From positions 1,054,001 through 1,118,000 of the forward strand of contig NC_007426.1 in assembly GCF_000026045.1 (NCBI RefSeq): a stretch of DNA of 64,000 bases, in the 5' to 3' direction. This DNA is from Natronomonas pharaonis DSM 2160 (GTDB lineage Archaea; Halobacteriota; Halobacteria; Halobacteriales; Haloarculaceae). The notes under the pieces are model-generated. The model saw nothing but the letters and a program-made list of their open reading frames with translations. It searched no databases and was not told the origin of the DNA. The translations under genes were made by a program, and so were the position numbers. The stretch's first letter is position 1, and every line of letters starts with the position of its first letter. Positions 35,571 through 43,894 of the stretch are shown here, in pieces.

Positions 35571-37379
35571 ATGACAGACCGGGAGGTAAGCGTCGTTTTG
35601 CCCGCCTACAACGAGGCGGACACTATCGAGCGGACGGTCAACGTGACGCTCGAGACGCTTTCGTCGTTCCTCCCGGCCGACAGCTTCGAGGTGCTGGTCG
35701 CCGAGGACGGTTGCGACGACCGCACGCCCGACATTGCCAGCCGGATGGCCGATGCAGACGACCGGGTTCGACACTTCCACAGCGACGAGCGGCTTGGCCG
35801 CGGTGGCGCACTTGAACGGGCCTTCGAGGCCAGCGACGGCGAGGTGCTCGTCTACTTCGATACGGACCTGGCGACTGACATGCGCCACCTCGAAGCCCTC
35901 GTCGAGTCAGTCCGGACTGAAGGCTACGACATCGCGACTGGCTCCCGTCGGATGCCGGGCAAGCGCCAGCGGCGCGAGCCCGAACGCGGCATCGCCTCAA
36001 CGGGCTACAATGCGCTCGTGCGGCTGTTCCTTCGGTCGCCGCTGTACGACCACCAGTGCGGGTTCAAAGCCTTCGACCGTGACGCGCTGCTTGCTCTCGC
36101 CGACGACATCGAGGACAACCACTGGTTTTGGGATACGGAACTGCTGGTTCGGGCCCAGCGAGCCGGCTACGACATCAAGGAGTTCCCGGTCGATTGGGAG
36201 CCGAAAGGCGACACGAAGGTCGACCTCGCCCGGGATGTCTTCGGGATGGGAAGCCAGATTCTCCGGCTGTGGTGGCAACTGAGCGTCAGGCCACGCATCG
36301 ACCGCCGGACGACGACGGTTCTCGGGACACTGCTGGTTGTCCTCGCCGTTTTCTGGCTGTCGCAGTATCTGGACCCGACAGCGGTACTCGATGCTATCCG
36401 CGATGCCGACCCGGCACTTTTGGCCGCGGCGACCGGGCTCTATGTCCTCTCGTGGCCCGTTCGTGGCGTTCGCTACCGTGACATTCTCTCCGCGCTCGGC
36501 TACCGCGAGCGGGTGGGATTTCTCACCGGCGCGATATTCATCAGCCAGACGGGGAACCTGATATTCCCGGCCCGTGCCGGCGACGCCGTCCGTGCCTACA
36601 TCGTCAAGGCGAGACGCGATATCCCGTATCCGTCGGGGTTTGCCTCACTGGCTATCGAGCGTGTCTTCGATTTGTTGACGATTACCGCTCTCGCCGGCGT
36701 GACACTGCTCGGCCTTGCTGCCGCTGGTGTCGATGTGGCCGCTCTTCGAACGGCCGACGCAGGGGGTGGCACCGCCGAGAGCGGCCGGACCGCTGTCTTT
36801 GCCGCCGGTGCTGTCGGTGCGGCTGCGCTTGTGGCCGTCGCTGGCATCATCGCCACCGCCCGCACCGAACGGAACTTCGTTCGAGGCGTCCTCGGCCGTC
36901 TCGGCGGCGACTCCTACGTTGACCGCGTTGTCGCTATTATCGAACGGTTCGCCGCTGATGTCCAGACGGTCGCCGAGCGCCCGTGGACGTTTCTCGTTGT
37001 CGCCGCAGCGAGCGTACTGGTGTGGGCAATCGACATCGTGACCGCCATCATCGTCTTTGCGGCCTTCGGCATCGAGTTGCCGCTGTGGCTTCTGGTCTCG
37101 GTCGGGTTCTTCGCGGTCAGTGTCGGCAATCTCGCGAAGGTACTGCCGCTTTCGCCCGGCGGTATCGGCCTCTATGAAGGGGCTTTCACCCTCATCGTCG
37201 TCGCCCTTACCCCGGTCGCGTGGCCGGTGGCGCTTGCGGCCGCCATCGTCGACCACGCAATCAAAAACGCTGTCACGGTCATCGGCGGCGTGGGCTCGGC
37301 GGTCTTTTTCAACGTCTCGCTGACGACCGCCGTCGAAGAGTCCTACGATGTCGATGCTGACGCGCCGGTACAGGAGTGA
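35571..37379 (+). CDS. Glycosyltransferase family 2 fused to a flippase-like membrane domain (AglD-like)
   Basis: 602 residues. The N-terminal 240 residues are a GT-A glycosyltransferase (VVLPAYNEADTIERTV, VLVAEDGCDD, DTD in VYFDTDLATD, and DHQCGFKAFDRDAL), like dolichol-phosphate-sugar enzymes. About eight predicted membrane helices follow (about 250-590), of the lysylphosphatidylglycerol-synthase/UPF0104 type, containing FPARAGDAVRAY and LPLSPGGIGLYEGAF. The fusion matches Haloferax AglD, which adds the last mannose of the S-layer N-glycan. It does not prove the same sugar here. Confidence 0.92.
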   Translation: MTDREVSVVLPAYNEADTIERTVNVTLETLSSFLPADSFEVLVAEDGCDDRTPDIASRMADADDRVRHFHSDERLGRGGALERAFEASDGEVLVYFDTDLATDMRHLEALVESVRTEGYDIATGSRRMPGKRQRREPERGIASTGYNALVRLFLRSPLYDHQCGFKAFDRDALLALADDIEDNHWFWDTELLVRAQRAGYDIKEFPVDWEPKGDTKVDLARDVFGMGSQILRLWWQLSVRPRIDRRTTTVLGTLLVVLAVFWLSQYLDPTAVLDAIRDADPALLAAATGLYVLSWPVRGVRYRDILSALGYRERVGFLTGAIFISQTGNLIFPARAGDAVRAYIVKARRDIPYPSGFASLAIERVFDLLTITALAGVTLLGLAAAGVDVAALRTADAGGGTAESGRTAVFAAGAVGAAALVAVAGIIATARTERNFVRGVLGRLGGDSYVDRVVAIIERFAADVQTVAERPWTFLVVAAASVLVWAIDIVTAIIVFAAFGIELPLWLLVSVGFFAVSVGNLAKVLPLSPGGIGLYEGAFTLIVVALTPVAWPVALAAAIVDHAIKNAVTVIGGVGSAVFFNVSLTTAVEESYDVDADAPVQE

Positions 37380-37437
37380 GTAGCCCGACACCTGTCGCCG
37401 CCGGAAACAGGAGTCTCGCTGTCGAAAATACCGAAGT

Positions 37438-37446
37438 GTTTAAATG
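37438..37446 (+). promoter_or_regulatory. Predicted TATA box of the second tfb
   Basis: GTGTTTAAATGC is a strong TATA element 85-93 nt before the ATG at 37531, giving a leader of about 65 nt. That is longer than most genes here and similar in kind to the first tfb (about 40 nt). The leader is not AT-rich and no hairpin is evident. Confidence 0.55.
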
Positions 37447-37530
37447 CCTTTCGGCCCTCTTTCTGGTACTGATAGCTGACCGGGTTCTTTTGGGGCGTTT
37501 CCCTACCTGGTAGCTCCCGCCACGTTAGCA

Positions 37531-38490
37531 ATGAGCGAACATATCCGAACACGAACGACCGAGACGGAAACGGAAGACGAACGAGCTGAGACGTCTGGCT
37601 GTCCCGAGTGCGGCGGCAAACTGGCTGCCGACACCGAGCACGGCGAAACCGTCTGCCGGGACTGCGGCCTCGTCGTCGAGGAAGACGAAATCGACCGCGG
37701 TCCCGAATGGCGTGCCTTCGACAGCGCCGAAAAGGACGAAAAATCGCGTGTCGGTGCCCCGACCACCAACATGATGCACGACAAGGGGCTCTCGACGAAC
37801 ATCGACTGGCGCGACCAAGACGCCTACGGCAACTCGCTTGACTCCCGGCAGCGCCAGAAGATGCAGCGACTCCGCAAGTGGAACGAGCGGTTCCGCACCC
37901 GCGACTCCAAAGAACGCAACCTCAAGCAAGCCCTCGGCGAAATCGACCGCATGGCCTCCGCGCTCGGGCTTCCCGATAACGTCCGCGAAACCGCCTCGGT
38001 CATCTACCGCCGCGCGCTCGACGAGAACCTGCTCCCCGGACGCTCCATCGAAGGCGTCTCAACGGCTTCCGTCTACGCCGCCGCCAGACAGGCCGGCGTC
38101 CCGCGGAGTCTCGATGAGGTCGCAGGCGTCTCCCGTGTCGAGAAAAGCGAAATCGCCCGCACGTACCGCTACGTCGTCCGCGAGCTTGGCCTCGAAGTCC
38201 AACCCGCCGACCCCGAAAGCTACGTCCCGCGCTTTGCCAGCGAACTCGAACTCTCCGAGGAGGCGGAAAACCGCGCCCGACAGCTCCTCCAGAACGCCAA
38301 AGAGCAGGGCGTCCACTCCGGCAAGTCGCCGGTCGGCCTTGCCGCAGCCGCCGTCTACGCCGCTTCGCTGCTGACAAACGAAAAGACGACGCAGGCGGCC
38401 GTCTCCGAGGTTGCGGATATCTCCGAGGTCACCATCCGGAACCGCTATCACGAACTGCTCGAAGCCGAACAGGACCTCGCGTTCGCCTGA
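37531..38490 (+). CDS. tfb: Transcription initiation factor TFB (second copy)
   Basis: 319 residues, same architecture as the TFB at 24386: zinc ribbon (CPECGGKLA...CRDCG), B-finger and two cyclin repeats ending in an HTH (DISEVTIRNRYHELLEAEQD). The two proteins are estimated at roughly 85 percent identical, with differences in the acidic N-terminus, the linker and parts of repeat 2 (for example RTP versus GVP before RSLDEVA). The 95-bp stretch 37666-37760 is identical to 25116-25210 reversed, including third positions. It is followed four bases later by a TTG-started gene in the same direction. Confidence 0.97.
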   Translation: MSEHIRTRTTETETEDERAETSGCPECGGKLAADTEHGETVCRDCGLVVEEDEIDRGPEWRAFDSAEKDEKSRVGAPTTNMMHDKGLSTNIDWRDQDAYGNSLDSRQRQKMQRLRKWNERFRTRDSKERNLKQALGEIDRMASALGLPDNVRETASVIYRRALDENLLPGRSIEGVSTASVYAAARQAGVPRSLDEVAGVSRVEKSEIARTYRYVVRELGLEVQPADPESYVPRFASELELSEEAENRARQLLQNAKEQGVHSGKSPVGLAAAAVYAASLLTNEKTTQAAVSEVADISEVTIRNRYHELLEAEQDLAFA

Positions 38491-38493
38491 GGC

Positions 38494-39453
38494 TTGCGGG
38501 AGTTCGCTTTCGAACTCGCGGTCGCGGCATCGCTGGAGGCGGCAACGGACGGGTTGGTCGCCAGACAACTCGGCACCCGCGACCGCATTGTCGACCTCGT
38601 CGAAATCGAGCCCGGGCCGGATTTCTCCGAGCGAACCAGCCTCACTGCAGAGCCGATTCCACCGCTAGCAATCGAGAGCGCCGTCGGCGTTGGGACCGCC
38701 CGCGACCCAGTGGAGGCAATCGATACAGACCCCGACCACGCCCGTTCCGTCGCTGACCAAGCCATCGAGGCCGGATTCTTTACCGCCGAGCGCCGCGGCA
38801 GCCGTCGGCACGTCCGGCAGACGGCTCGCTACCCCGACTGGTTCGCCGGCCTCCACGCCTACGAGAACAAACCCGACCTCGACCGGCCCGGCGACCTCGA
38901 ACGCCAGCTCCGGAAGGACGTCTCGCTTGCGCTTTTTGACACCGTTACGCTCGTTACCGACTCGTATGTGACCGGCGCGCATCGAAACCGCATCCCCGAG
39001 GTGGTCGGTATTGTTCGTTTTGACGCCGAGCACGGCGAGACGACCGTCATCCGTGACGCCGAACCGTTGTCTACAGAAACAACGGGAATCGCCATCGGCG
39101 AGCGTTCTCCGGCCCGAGTAGACATCGAGCCCATCCCGTCCGAACGGAAGACAGCCCTTCGGCTACGCCTTGCGGAGCGCGCCTACGGGAAAGGCTGGCG
39201 GCCCGACGGCCTGCCTCCCTGCACGCAAGCCGACGCTCGTGGGCCACCGTTTGCGTCCGACGATGCGCTTCCGTACTGCCAGTGGAAGGGGCGGTTCGTG
39301 CATCCGACCCGGGAGTGTGGCCCCGACTGTGGAGGCCACGAGGCCGCCGAGCCGCCGCCGGCCGATATCGACGCCGTCCGTGCTGAAAAGACGCCGTGGG
39401 AGCCGGACCCACCCGGTGCGGGACGGACACAGACCAGCCTCGACGACTTCTAA
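38494..39453 (+). CDS. DUF5787-like protein with PD-x8-ENK and C-terminal PIP-box-like motifs
   Basis: 319 residues starting with TTG at 38494, 3 bp after the tfb stop. No better in-frame start lies near, and the conserved-looking N-terminus MREFAFELAV supports it. An alpha/beta region carries P114-D115-x8-E124-N125-K126 (YPDWFAGLHAYENK), the spacing of PD-(D/E)XK nucleases, followed by QLRKDVSLALFDTVTLVTD. Later come four cysteines (about residues 248-290, CTQAD, CQWKG, CGPDCGG). The last residues QTSLDDF match the PCNA-interacting consensus. It is therefore a candidate nuclease-fold protein, an untested inference. The DUF5787 label is from memory. Confidence 0.7.
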   Translation: MREFAFELAVAASLEAATDGLVARQLGTRDRIVDLVEIEPGPDFSERTSLTAEPIPPLAIESAVGVGTARDPVEAIDTDPDHARSVADQAIEAGFFTAERRGSRRHVRQTARYPDWFAGLHAYENKPDLDRPGDLERQLRKDVSLALFDTVTLVTDSYVTGAHRNRIPEVVGIVRFDAEHGETTVIRDAEPLSTETTGIAIGERSPARVDIEPIPSERKTALRLRLAERAYGKGWRPDGLPPCTQADARGPPFASDDALPYCQWKGRFVHPTRECGPDCGGHEAAEPPPADIDAVRAEKTPWEPDPPGAGRTQTSLDDF

Positions 39454-40274
39454 AGCTCGAAGCGCTCGCCGTCGACGGCCATGTCGTCGTCGAACGCCTC
39501 GTCGGCCGGGATGTAGTGTGAGAGGTGCACGAGCCGGTAGTCGTCGGCGTCGAGGTCGTCGGCGAGTCGGCGTGCCCCCTCGACGGTCATGTGCTTAGTG
39601 CCGAACGTCCGGTACGTGCCGTCGGCATCGGCGTGGTCGCCGCCGGCAGGGTGGTACTCACAGTACGCTGCAGGGACGATGCCGTCGGCGAAAAACAGGT
39701 CCGGGTTACGGAGCACGTCGCGGGAGGCGTCGTCGATGGCGTAGTTGCTGTCGCCGGACAGTGCGAGTGTCGCTCCGGTTTCGGGGTCCTCGATGTGTAG
39801 CCCATAACAGACCAGCGGCGGGTGCTCCACCGGCACGAGCGTCACCTCGAAGCCGCAGGTTTCGAACGGCTCGAACGGCGACCGAGGTTCGACGGTGATG
39901 GCGTCGAGGTAATCGTATTTGTCGCCGACGGTCTCGGCGACGCTTTCGCCGGTTGCTGGGTCGACCTCATCGGCCGCAAAGACGGGCACGTCTTCGAGCA
40001 GTCGATAGGCGTTCCCGAGGCCGTCGAGGTGGTCGAAGTGGATATGGCTGATGACGATAGCGTCGGGGAGGTCGACATCGTTCGATAGGAACTGCGAACG
40101 GAAATCCGGGCTGGCGTCGACGAGCAGCGACTCGCCGGTGCGGTCGTTGTGGACGTGGACGGAAAACCGCGACCGCTCGACGCCGCGTTCGCGGGCGCGC
40201 TGGCAGGTCTCACACTTGCAACTCGGCGTCGGCGTCCCGGTCGTATCGCCGGTGCCGAGCAGCGTGACCTCCAT
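39450..40274 (-). CDS. PhnP-like metallo-beta-lactamase-fold hydrolase
   Basis: 274 residues. The metal site HIHFDHLDGL (HxHxDH) is near residue 78, with GDSNYA and a late HLSHYIP. A CKCETC-x2-A-x5-G segment near the N-terminus (residues about 19-24) matches the zinc-knuckle-like start of PhnP phosphodiesterases, which act on cyclic ribose phosphates. The substrate here is unknown. It is co-directional with the AAA ATPase gene and overlaps it by one base (TGATG), and its stop overlaps the convergent DUF5787 gene by 4 bp. Confidence 0.85.
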   Translation of the reverse strand: MEVTLLGTGDTTGTPTPSCKCETCQRARERGVERSRFSVHVHNDRTGESLLVDASPDFRSQFLSNDVDLPDAIVISHIHFDHLDGLGNAYRLLEDVPVFAADEVDPATGESVAETVGDKYDYLDAITVEPRSPFEPFETCGFEVTLVPVEHPPLVCYGLHIEDPETGATLALSGDSNYAIDDASRDVLRNPDLFFADGIVPAAYCEYHPAGGDHADADGTYRTFGTKHMTVEGARRLADDLDADDYRLVHLSHYIPADEAFDDDMAVDGERFEL

Positions 40275-41602
40275 CAGTGGTCGTGGTCGTGGTCGTGGTC
40301 GTGGCCGTCCGACCCATCGGCGATGAGCGCGTCGGCGTCGCCTTCTATCATGTCCATGTTCTTGAGGTTGTCACGCTCCTCGAAGCCTTCGATGGCCTCG
40401 AGGAGGTCATCCTGTGTCAGCGTGGTCCGTTCCTCGGTCAGCGCATCAAGGACAGCCTCACGCAACACGAGCCGGAGGTCGCTGCCGGTCAGCCCCTCGG
40501 TTGCCTCGGCGAGCGCTTCGGGGTCGAAGTCGTCGACGTCCATCCGGCGGGTGACGATGCGGAGGATGTCGGCCCGCATGTCACGGTCCGGCTTGGGGAA
40601 GTTGACAATCTCGTCGAACCGACGCCATGCGGCCGCATCGAGCTGGTCGGGGTGGTTCGTCGCCCCGATAAGTAGCACATCGTCCTGAATCAGCGAGATT
40701 TCGTCGATGCTTTTCAGGAGCGTGTTCACCGCACGTTTGATGGCGGCGTGTTCGTCCGACGAGCGGGTCTTGGCGACGAAGTCGAACTCGTCCATAAAGA
40801 GGATGCACGGCGAGAGCCGTTTTGCGACCTCGAACGTCTTGTCGACGTTCTTGGCCGTCTCGCCGAGATACTGGCTGGTAATCATCGAGAGCTTGACCTC
40901 GACGAAGGGCAAATCGAGGTCCTGTGCCAGCGCGCGGGCGACCGAGGTCTTGCCGGTGCCGGGCGGGCCGACAAAGAGGAGCTTTCCGATTTCTCGGAGC
41001 CCGATTTCGGCCAGATAATCGCGGTGTTCGATGGCCTTGACGATTTTGTGAATCTCGTTTTCTTGGTCGGTCGTCAACACGAGGTCATCCAACGTCGTCT
41101 CAATCTCCTCGGGGGCACGAATCTCGACGAGGTCAAGCATTTCCTCTTCGTCCTCGTCGAACATCTCCTCCAGCAGCGAGTCTATCCAGACCCGGTCGGC
41201 GTGAATCGGTCGGTTCTTCGACCGCGCCGTCTCGTAGTCGACCTCAGCGTCGACTTGGTCGCCAAAGGCGTGGGCGAGGGTGGGATTGTCGCGCAGCGCT
41301 TCTACGGAAACCCGCTCGAGGAACCACGATTCGGCCATCTCGCGGTCGGTGAACTCGATTTTACCTGAGAAGTCATCTCGGTCGGTGAACATGAGCCCGG
41401 AGATGGCTTCCCATGGGCGGTCGACGCCGGTCGCGGCGGCCGCAGTGTTCGTCGTGGTCGTCAGCGGCCGCTCGACCTCGCCGTCCTCCCAGAAGACGCG
41501 CCGATAGCGGGGCGGGAGGTCCCGCTCGTCGAGGTCACGGTTGTCCGTATAGATGGCCGCAGTCAGCAGAAACTCAACGACGTCCAGTTCGGGGCTGCTC
41601 AT
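40274..41602 (-). CDS. AAA ATPase with histidine/aspartate-rich tail
   Basis: 442 residues. A 190-residue N-terminal region, rich in Glu/Asp, that I do not recognise, then an AAA+ module: Walker A GPPGTGKTS (about 224), Walker B CILFMDEFD, sensor 1 GATNHPDQLDAAAWRRFDE, and a C-terminal helical lid (RADILRIVTRRM, GLTGSDLRLVLREAV). The last nine residues alternate His and Asp (HDHDHDHDH), encoded by a tandem DNA repeat, and may bind metal. The layout is like CDC48/proteasome-type AAA proteins, but with one ATPase domain. It starts the pair with the PhnP-like gene. Confidence 0.88.
   Translation of the reverse strand: MSSPELDVVEFLLTAAIYTDNRDLDERDLPPRYRRVFWEDGEVERPLTTTTNTAAAATGVDRPWEAISGLMFTDRDDFSGKIEFTDREMAESWFLERVSVEALRDNPTLAHAFGDQVDAEVDYETARSKNRPIHADRVWIDSLLEEMFDEDEEEMLDLVEIRAPEEIETTLDDLVLTTDQENEIHKIVKAIEHRDYLAEIGLREIGKLLFVGPPGTGKTSVARALAQDLDLPFVEVKLSMITSQYLGETAKNVDKTFEVAKRLSPCILFMDEFDFVAKTRSSDEHAAIKRAVNTLLKSIDEISLIQDDVLLIGATNHPDQLDAAAWRRFDEIVNFPKPDRDMRADILRIVTRRMDVDDFDPEALAEATEGLTGSDLRLVLREAVLDALTEERTTLTQDDLLEAIEGFEERDNLKNMDMIEGDADALIADGSDGHDHDHDHDH
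40277..40307. repeat. Tandem hexamer coding repeat in the AAA ATPase tail
   Basis: CGTGGT is repeated about five times just inside the stop codon, encoding the alternating His-Asp tail on the minus strand. Such tracts slip easily, so the tail length may vary between strains or between sequencing runs. Confidence 0.75.
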
Positions 41603-41603
41603 T

Positions 41604-41657
41604 CCCCCAAACCTTGCCTCGCTGGGGGTATAAGCCCGTCGGAAGCTATCTTCCGAC
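41604..41657. promoter_or_regulatory. Divergent promoter region with two perfect inverted repeats (AAA ATPase / RNase Z)
   Basis: CCCCCA (41604-41609) and TGGGGG (41623-41628) flank the region just after the AAA ATPase TATA box (minus-strand CTTATACC at about 41634-41627), which fits a leaderless ATPase mRNA starting at 41602. A second repeat has arms GTCGGAAG (41638-41645) and CTTCCGAC (41650-41657). The RNase Z TATA-like GGTTTACCC (about 41704-41712) lies 25 nt before its ATG. The repeats may be operators for one or both genes. Confidence 0.5.
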
Positions 41658-41734
41658 CGGCAGTGAACTGTGTTTTGCCGCCCCCGCCGACCGACATCGA
41701 AGTCGGTTTACCCGCGTCGCCGCTGTGTTCGGAT

Positions 41735-42661
41735 ATGTCCCTTCGCGTGACCTTTCTCGGAACCAGCGGTGCCGTGCCGACGACCCGGCGGAACACGAGC
41801 GCAGTCTTTCTCCGCCGCGAGGGCGACCGGATGCTGTTCGACTGTGGCGAGGGGACACAGCGACAGATGATGCGGTTCGGGACCGGCTTTGCGGTCTCGA
41901 AGGCATTTATTACCCATCTGCACGGCGACCACATCCTCGGCCTCCCCGGCCTCCTGCAGACGATGGATTTCAACGACCGCGAGGAGCCGCTGTCGGTGTA
42001 CGTTCCGAGCGGCAAACAGGCAGAGCTCCGGGACCTCATCGACACGGCCGCCGGAGCGCCGTCGTTTCCGGTGCATGTCAACGGCGTCTCCGACGGACAG
42101 GTCGTCGTCGATGCTGACGACTACGAAATCAGAGCCTTCGAGACCGACCACGACGCCCGGTCGCTCGGGTACGCGCTCATTGAAGCCAGCCGAAAGGGGC
42201 GCTTCGACCGCGAACGGGCCGAAGAACTGGGCGTTCCGGTCGGCCCGAAATTCCAGCAGCTCCACGCCGGCGAGGCCGTCGAACTCGAAGACGGAACCGT
42301 CGTCGAACCGGAGCAGGTCGTCGGCGACCCACGCCCCGGCCGCCGTGTCGTCTACACCGGCGATACGAGACCCACAGACCGGACCGTGACGGTCGCCGAG
42401 AACGCCGACCTGCTGATACACGATGCGACCTTCGCCACCGACAACGCCGACCGAGCGGCCCGGACTGCCCACTCGACGGCCGCCGAAGCCGCCGACATCG
42501 CCAGCCGAGCGGACGCCCGGCGGCTCGCGCTGGTTCACATCTCCTCGCGGTACGCCGGCGACCCCTCCCCCATTGAACGGGAAGCCGACGACGCCTTCGG
42601 TGGCGAGGCGTTCGTTCCGGAGGACGGCGACACCGTCGATATCCCGTTCCCGGACGAGTGA
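41735..42661 (+). CDS. rnz: Ribonuclease Z (tRNA 3' endonuclease)
   Basis: 308 residues from the ATG at 41735, just after the TATA box. Cleaves the 3' trailer of pre-tRNA. Signatures are TFLGTSGAVPT near the N-terminus, THLHGDHILGLPGL (metal His/Asp set), the flexible arm with Glu/Arg/Phe (SRKGRFDRERAEELGVPVGPKF), VVYTGDTRPTD and HISSRY. The upstream in-frame ATG at 41663 is rejected because residues before MSLRVTFLG do not belong to the fold. A second MBL-fold gene lies 1.5 kb away on the other side of the AAA gene. Confidence 0.96.
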   Translation: MSLRVTFLGTSGAVPTTRRNTSAVFLRREGDRMLFDCGEGTQRQMMRFGTGFAVSKAFITHLHGDHILGLPGLLQTMDFNDREEPLSVYVPSGKQAELRDLIDTAAGAPSFPVHVNGVSDGQVVVDADDYEIRAFETDHDARSLGYALIEASRKGRFDRERAEELGVPVGPKFQQLHAGEAVELEDGTVVEPEQVVGDPRPGRRVVYTGDTRPTDRTVTVAENADLLIHDATFATDNADRAARTAHSTAAEAADIASRADARRLALVHISSRYAGDPSPIEREADDAFGGEAFVPEDGDTVDIPFPDE

Positions 42662-42682
42662 CCGGCCAGCCAGCGGGGCCGA

Positions 42683-43138
42683 CTACGCGTCCGGATTCCG
42701 CCGGCGGGTCATCCCAAGCGCCGTCCACTCGATGACCTCCTCGTCGTCCTGATTGTAGCCTCGCAGCCGCGTTTTGATGTGGCCCATCCCCGGCCGACTC
42801 TCGGAGGGTCGCTTGTCGACGATTTCGACCTCGATTCGGATTTCGTCGCCGGGATAGACCGGCTGCTTCCACCGGAGGTTGTCGATACCGCGGGCACCCA
42901 TCGACGTCTCGGCATCGAGGAACTCATCGACAAAGAGCCGCATACACGCCGAGGCGGTGTGCCAGCCCGACGCCGCCAGCGAGCCGAAAATCGACTCCTC
43001 GGCCGCCTCTTGGTCCAGATGGAACGGCTGGGGGTCGTATTTTTCCGCGAACTCCGTGATTTCGTCTTCGGTTATCTCATAGCGGCCGTCGAGTTCGTAC
43101 ATCTCGCCGACCTCAACGTCCTCGAAGTATCGTGCCAT
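42683..43138 (-). CDS. MaoC-like (R)-specific enoyl-CoA hydratase family protein
   Basis: 151 residues from the ATG at 43138. Hot-dog fold with the MaoC signature ([32 protein letters not shown]), where the Asp and His are the catalytic pair. It should hydrate enoyl-CoA or a related acyl-CoA in fatty-acid or PHA metabolism. The frame extends to 43531 but would overlap hisB. Thiolases in this window may belong to the same pathway. The exact substrate is unknown. Confidence 0.93.
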
Positions 43139-43215
43139 TGGTCCCCGCTCGTCGTCGCCGAATAAAAAGCCCTCCGTCCCGGCACCAGCGGCCGCGACCC
43201 AAATCAGCCGCCTGC

Positions 43216-43238
43216 GCGGGGGGGCAACCGGCCCCCGC
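43216..43238. promoter_or_regulatory. GC-rich inverted repeat upstream of hisB
   Basis: Arms GCGGGGG and CCCCCGC separated by nine bases, ending 4-5 bp before the hisB TATA-like ACTTAACC (about 43244-43251), which lies 25 nt before the ATG. The layout resembles the palindrome before the HerA-like gene at 5351. It could be a regulatory site for histidine biosynthesis. Confidence 0.4.
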
Positions 43239-43271
43239 AACCGACTTAACCGAGCGCACAAAGGTGCCGAC

Positions 43272-43859
43272 ATGACAGACCGGACGGCGGCCGCGACCCG
43301 CGAAACGGCCGAGACAGAAATCGAGGTCACGCTCGACCTCGACGGCGACGGCGAGAGCACCGTCGACACCGGCATTGGCTTCTTCGACCACATGCTCGAA
43401 GCGTTCGCCAAGCATGGCCTCTTCGACCTCACGGTCCGCTGTGACGGCGACCTCGACATTGACGACCACCACACGGTCGAGGACATCGGTATCGTCCTCG
43501 GGGAGTGTCTGGCCGACGCCCTCGGGGACAAGCGCGGTATCGTTCGCTATGCCGACCGAGCGGTTCCGCTCGATGAAGCCGTCGCCGATGTCGTCGTCGA
43601 TGTTTCCGGCCGTCCTCGGTTCTATTTCGACGGCGCGTTCTCACAGCCCTATATCGGTGAGTTCACAAGCGACATGGCCCGGCATTTCGCCGAATCGCTG
43701 GCGCTGAACGCGGGGCTGACGCTGCATCTCTCCATTGAGGGGGAGAACGCCCACCACGAGGTCGAGGCGCTTTTCAAGGCGCTTGCGCGGTCGCTTGACG
43801 ACGCCACACGCGTCGACGACCGACGAAGCGATACGCCGAGCACGAAAGGAGAGCTGTAG
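43272..43859 (+). CDS. hisB: Imidazoleglycerol-phosphate dehydratase
   Basis: 195 residues, the monofunctional archaeal type without the phosphatase domain. Removes water from imidazoleglycerol phosphate in histidine synthesis and binds Mn2+. Signatures are [35 protein letters not shown] (HHTVED metal motif), [14 protein letters not shown] and [24 protein letters not shown]-like element (ACTTAACC) lies 25 nt before the ATG. No other his genes are adjacent, which is common in haloarchaea. Confidence 0.97.
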
Positions 43860-43894
43860 GAACAGCGAAACGAGAAACGGCGAATCCGGAGGTT

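Noticed and set aside
37380-37437. CCTGT/ACAGG hairpin as terminator of the glycosyltransferase gene
   Set aside because: A five-base stem with a long loop and no T-run is too weak to claim.
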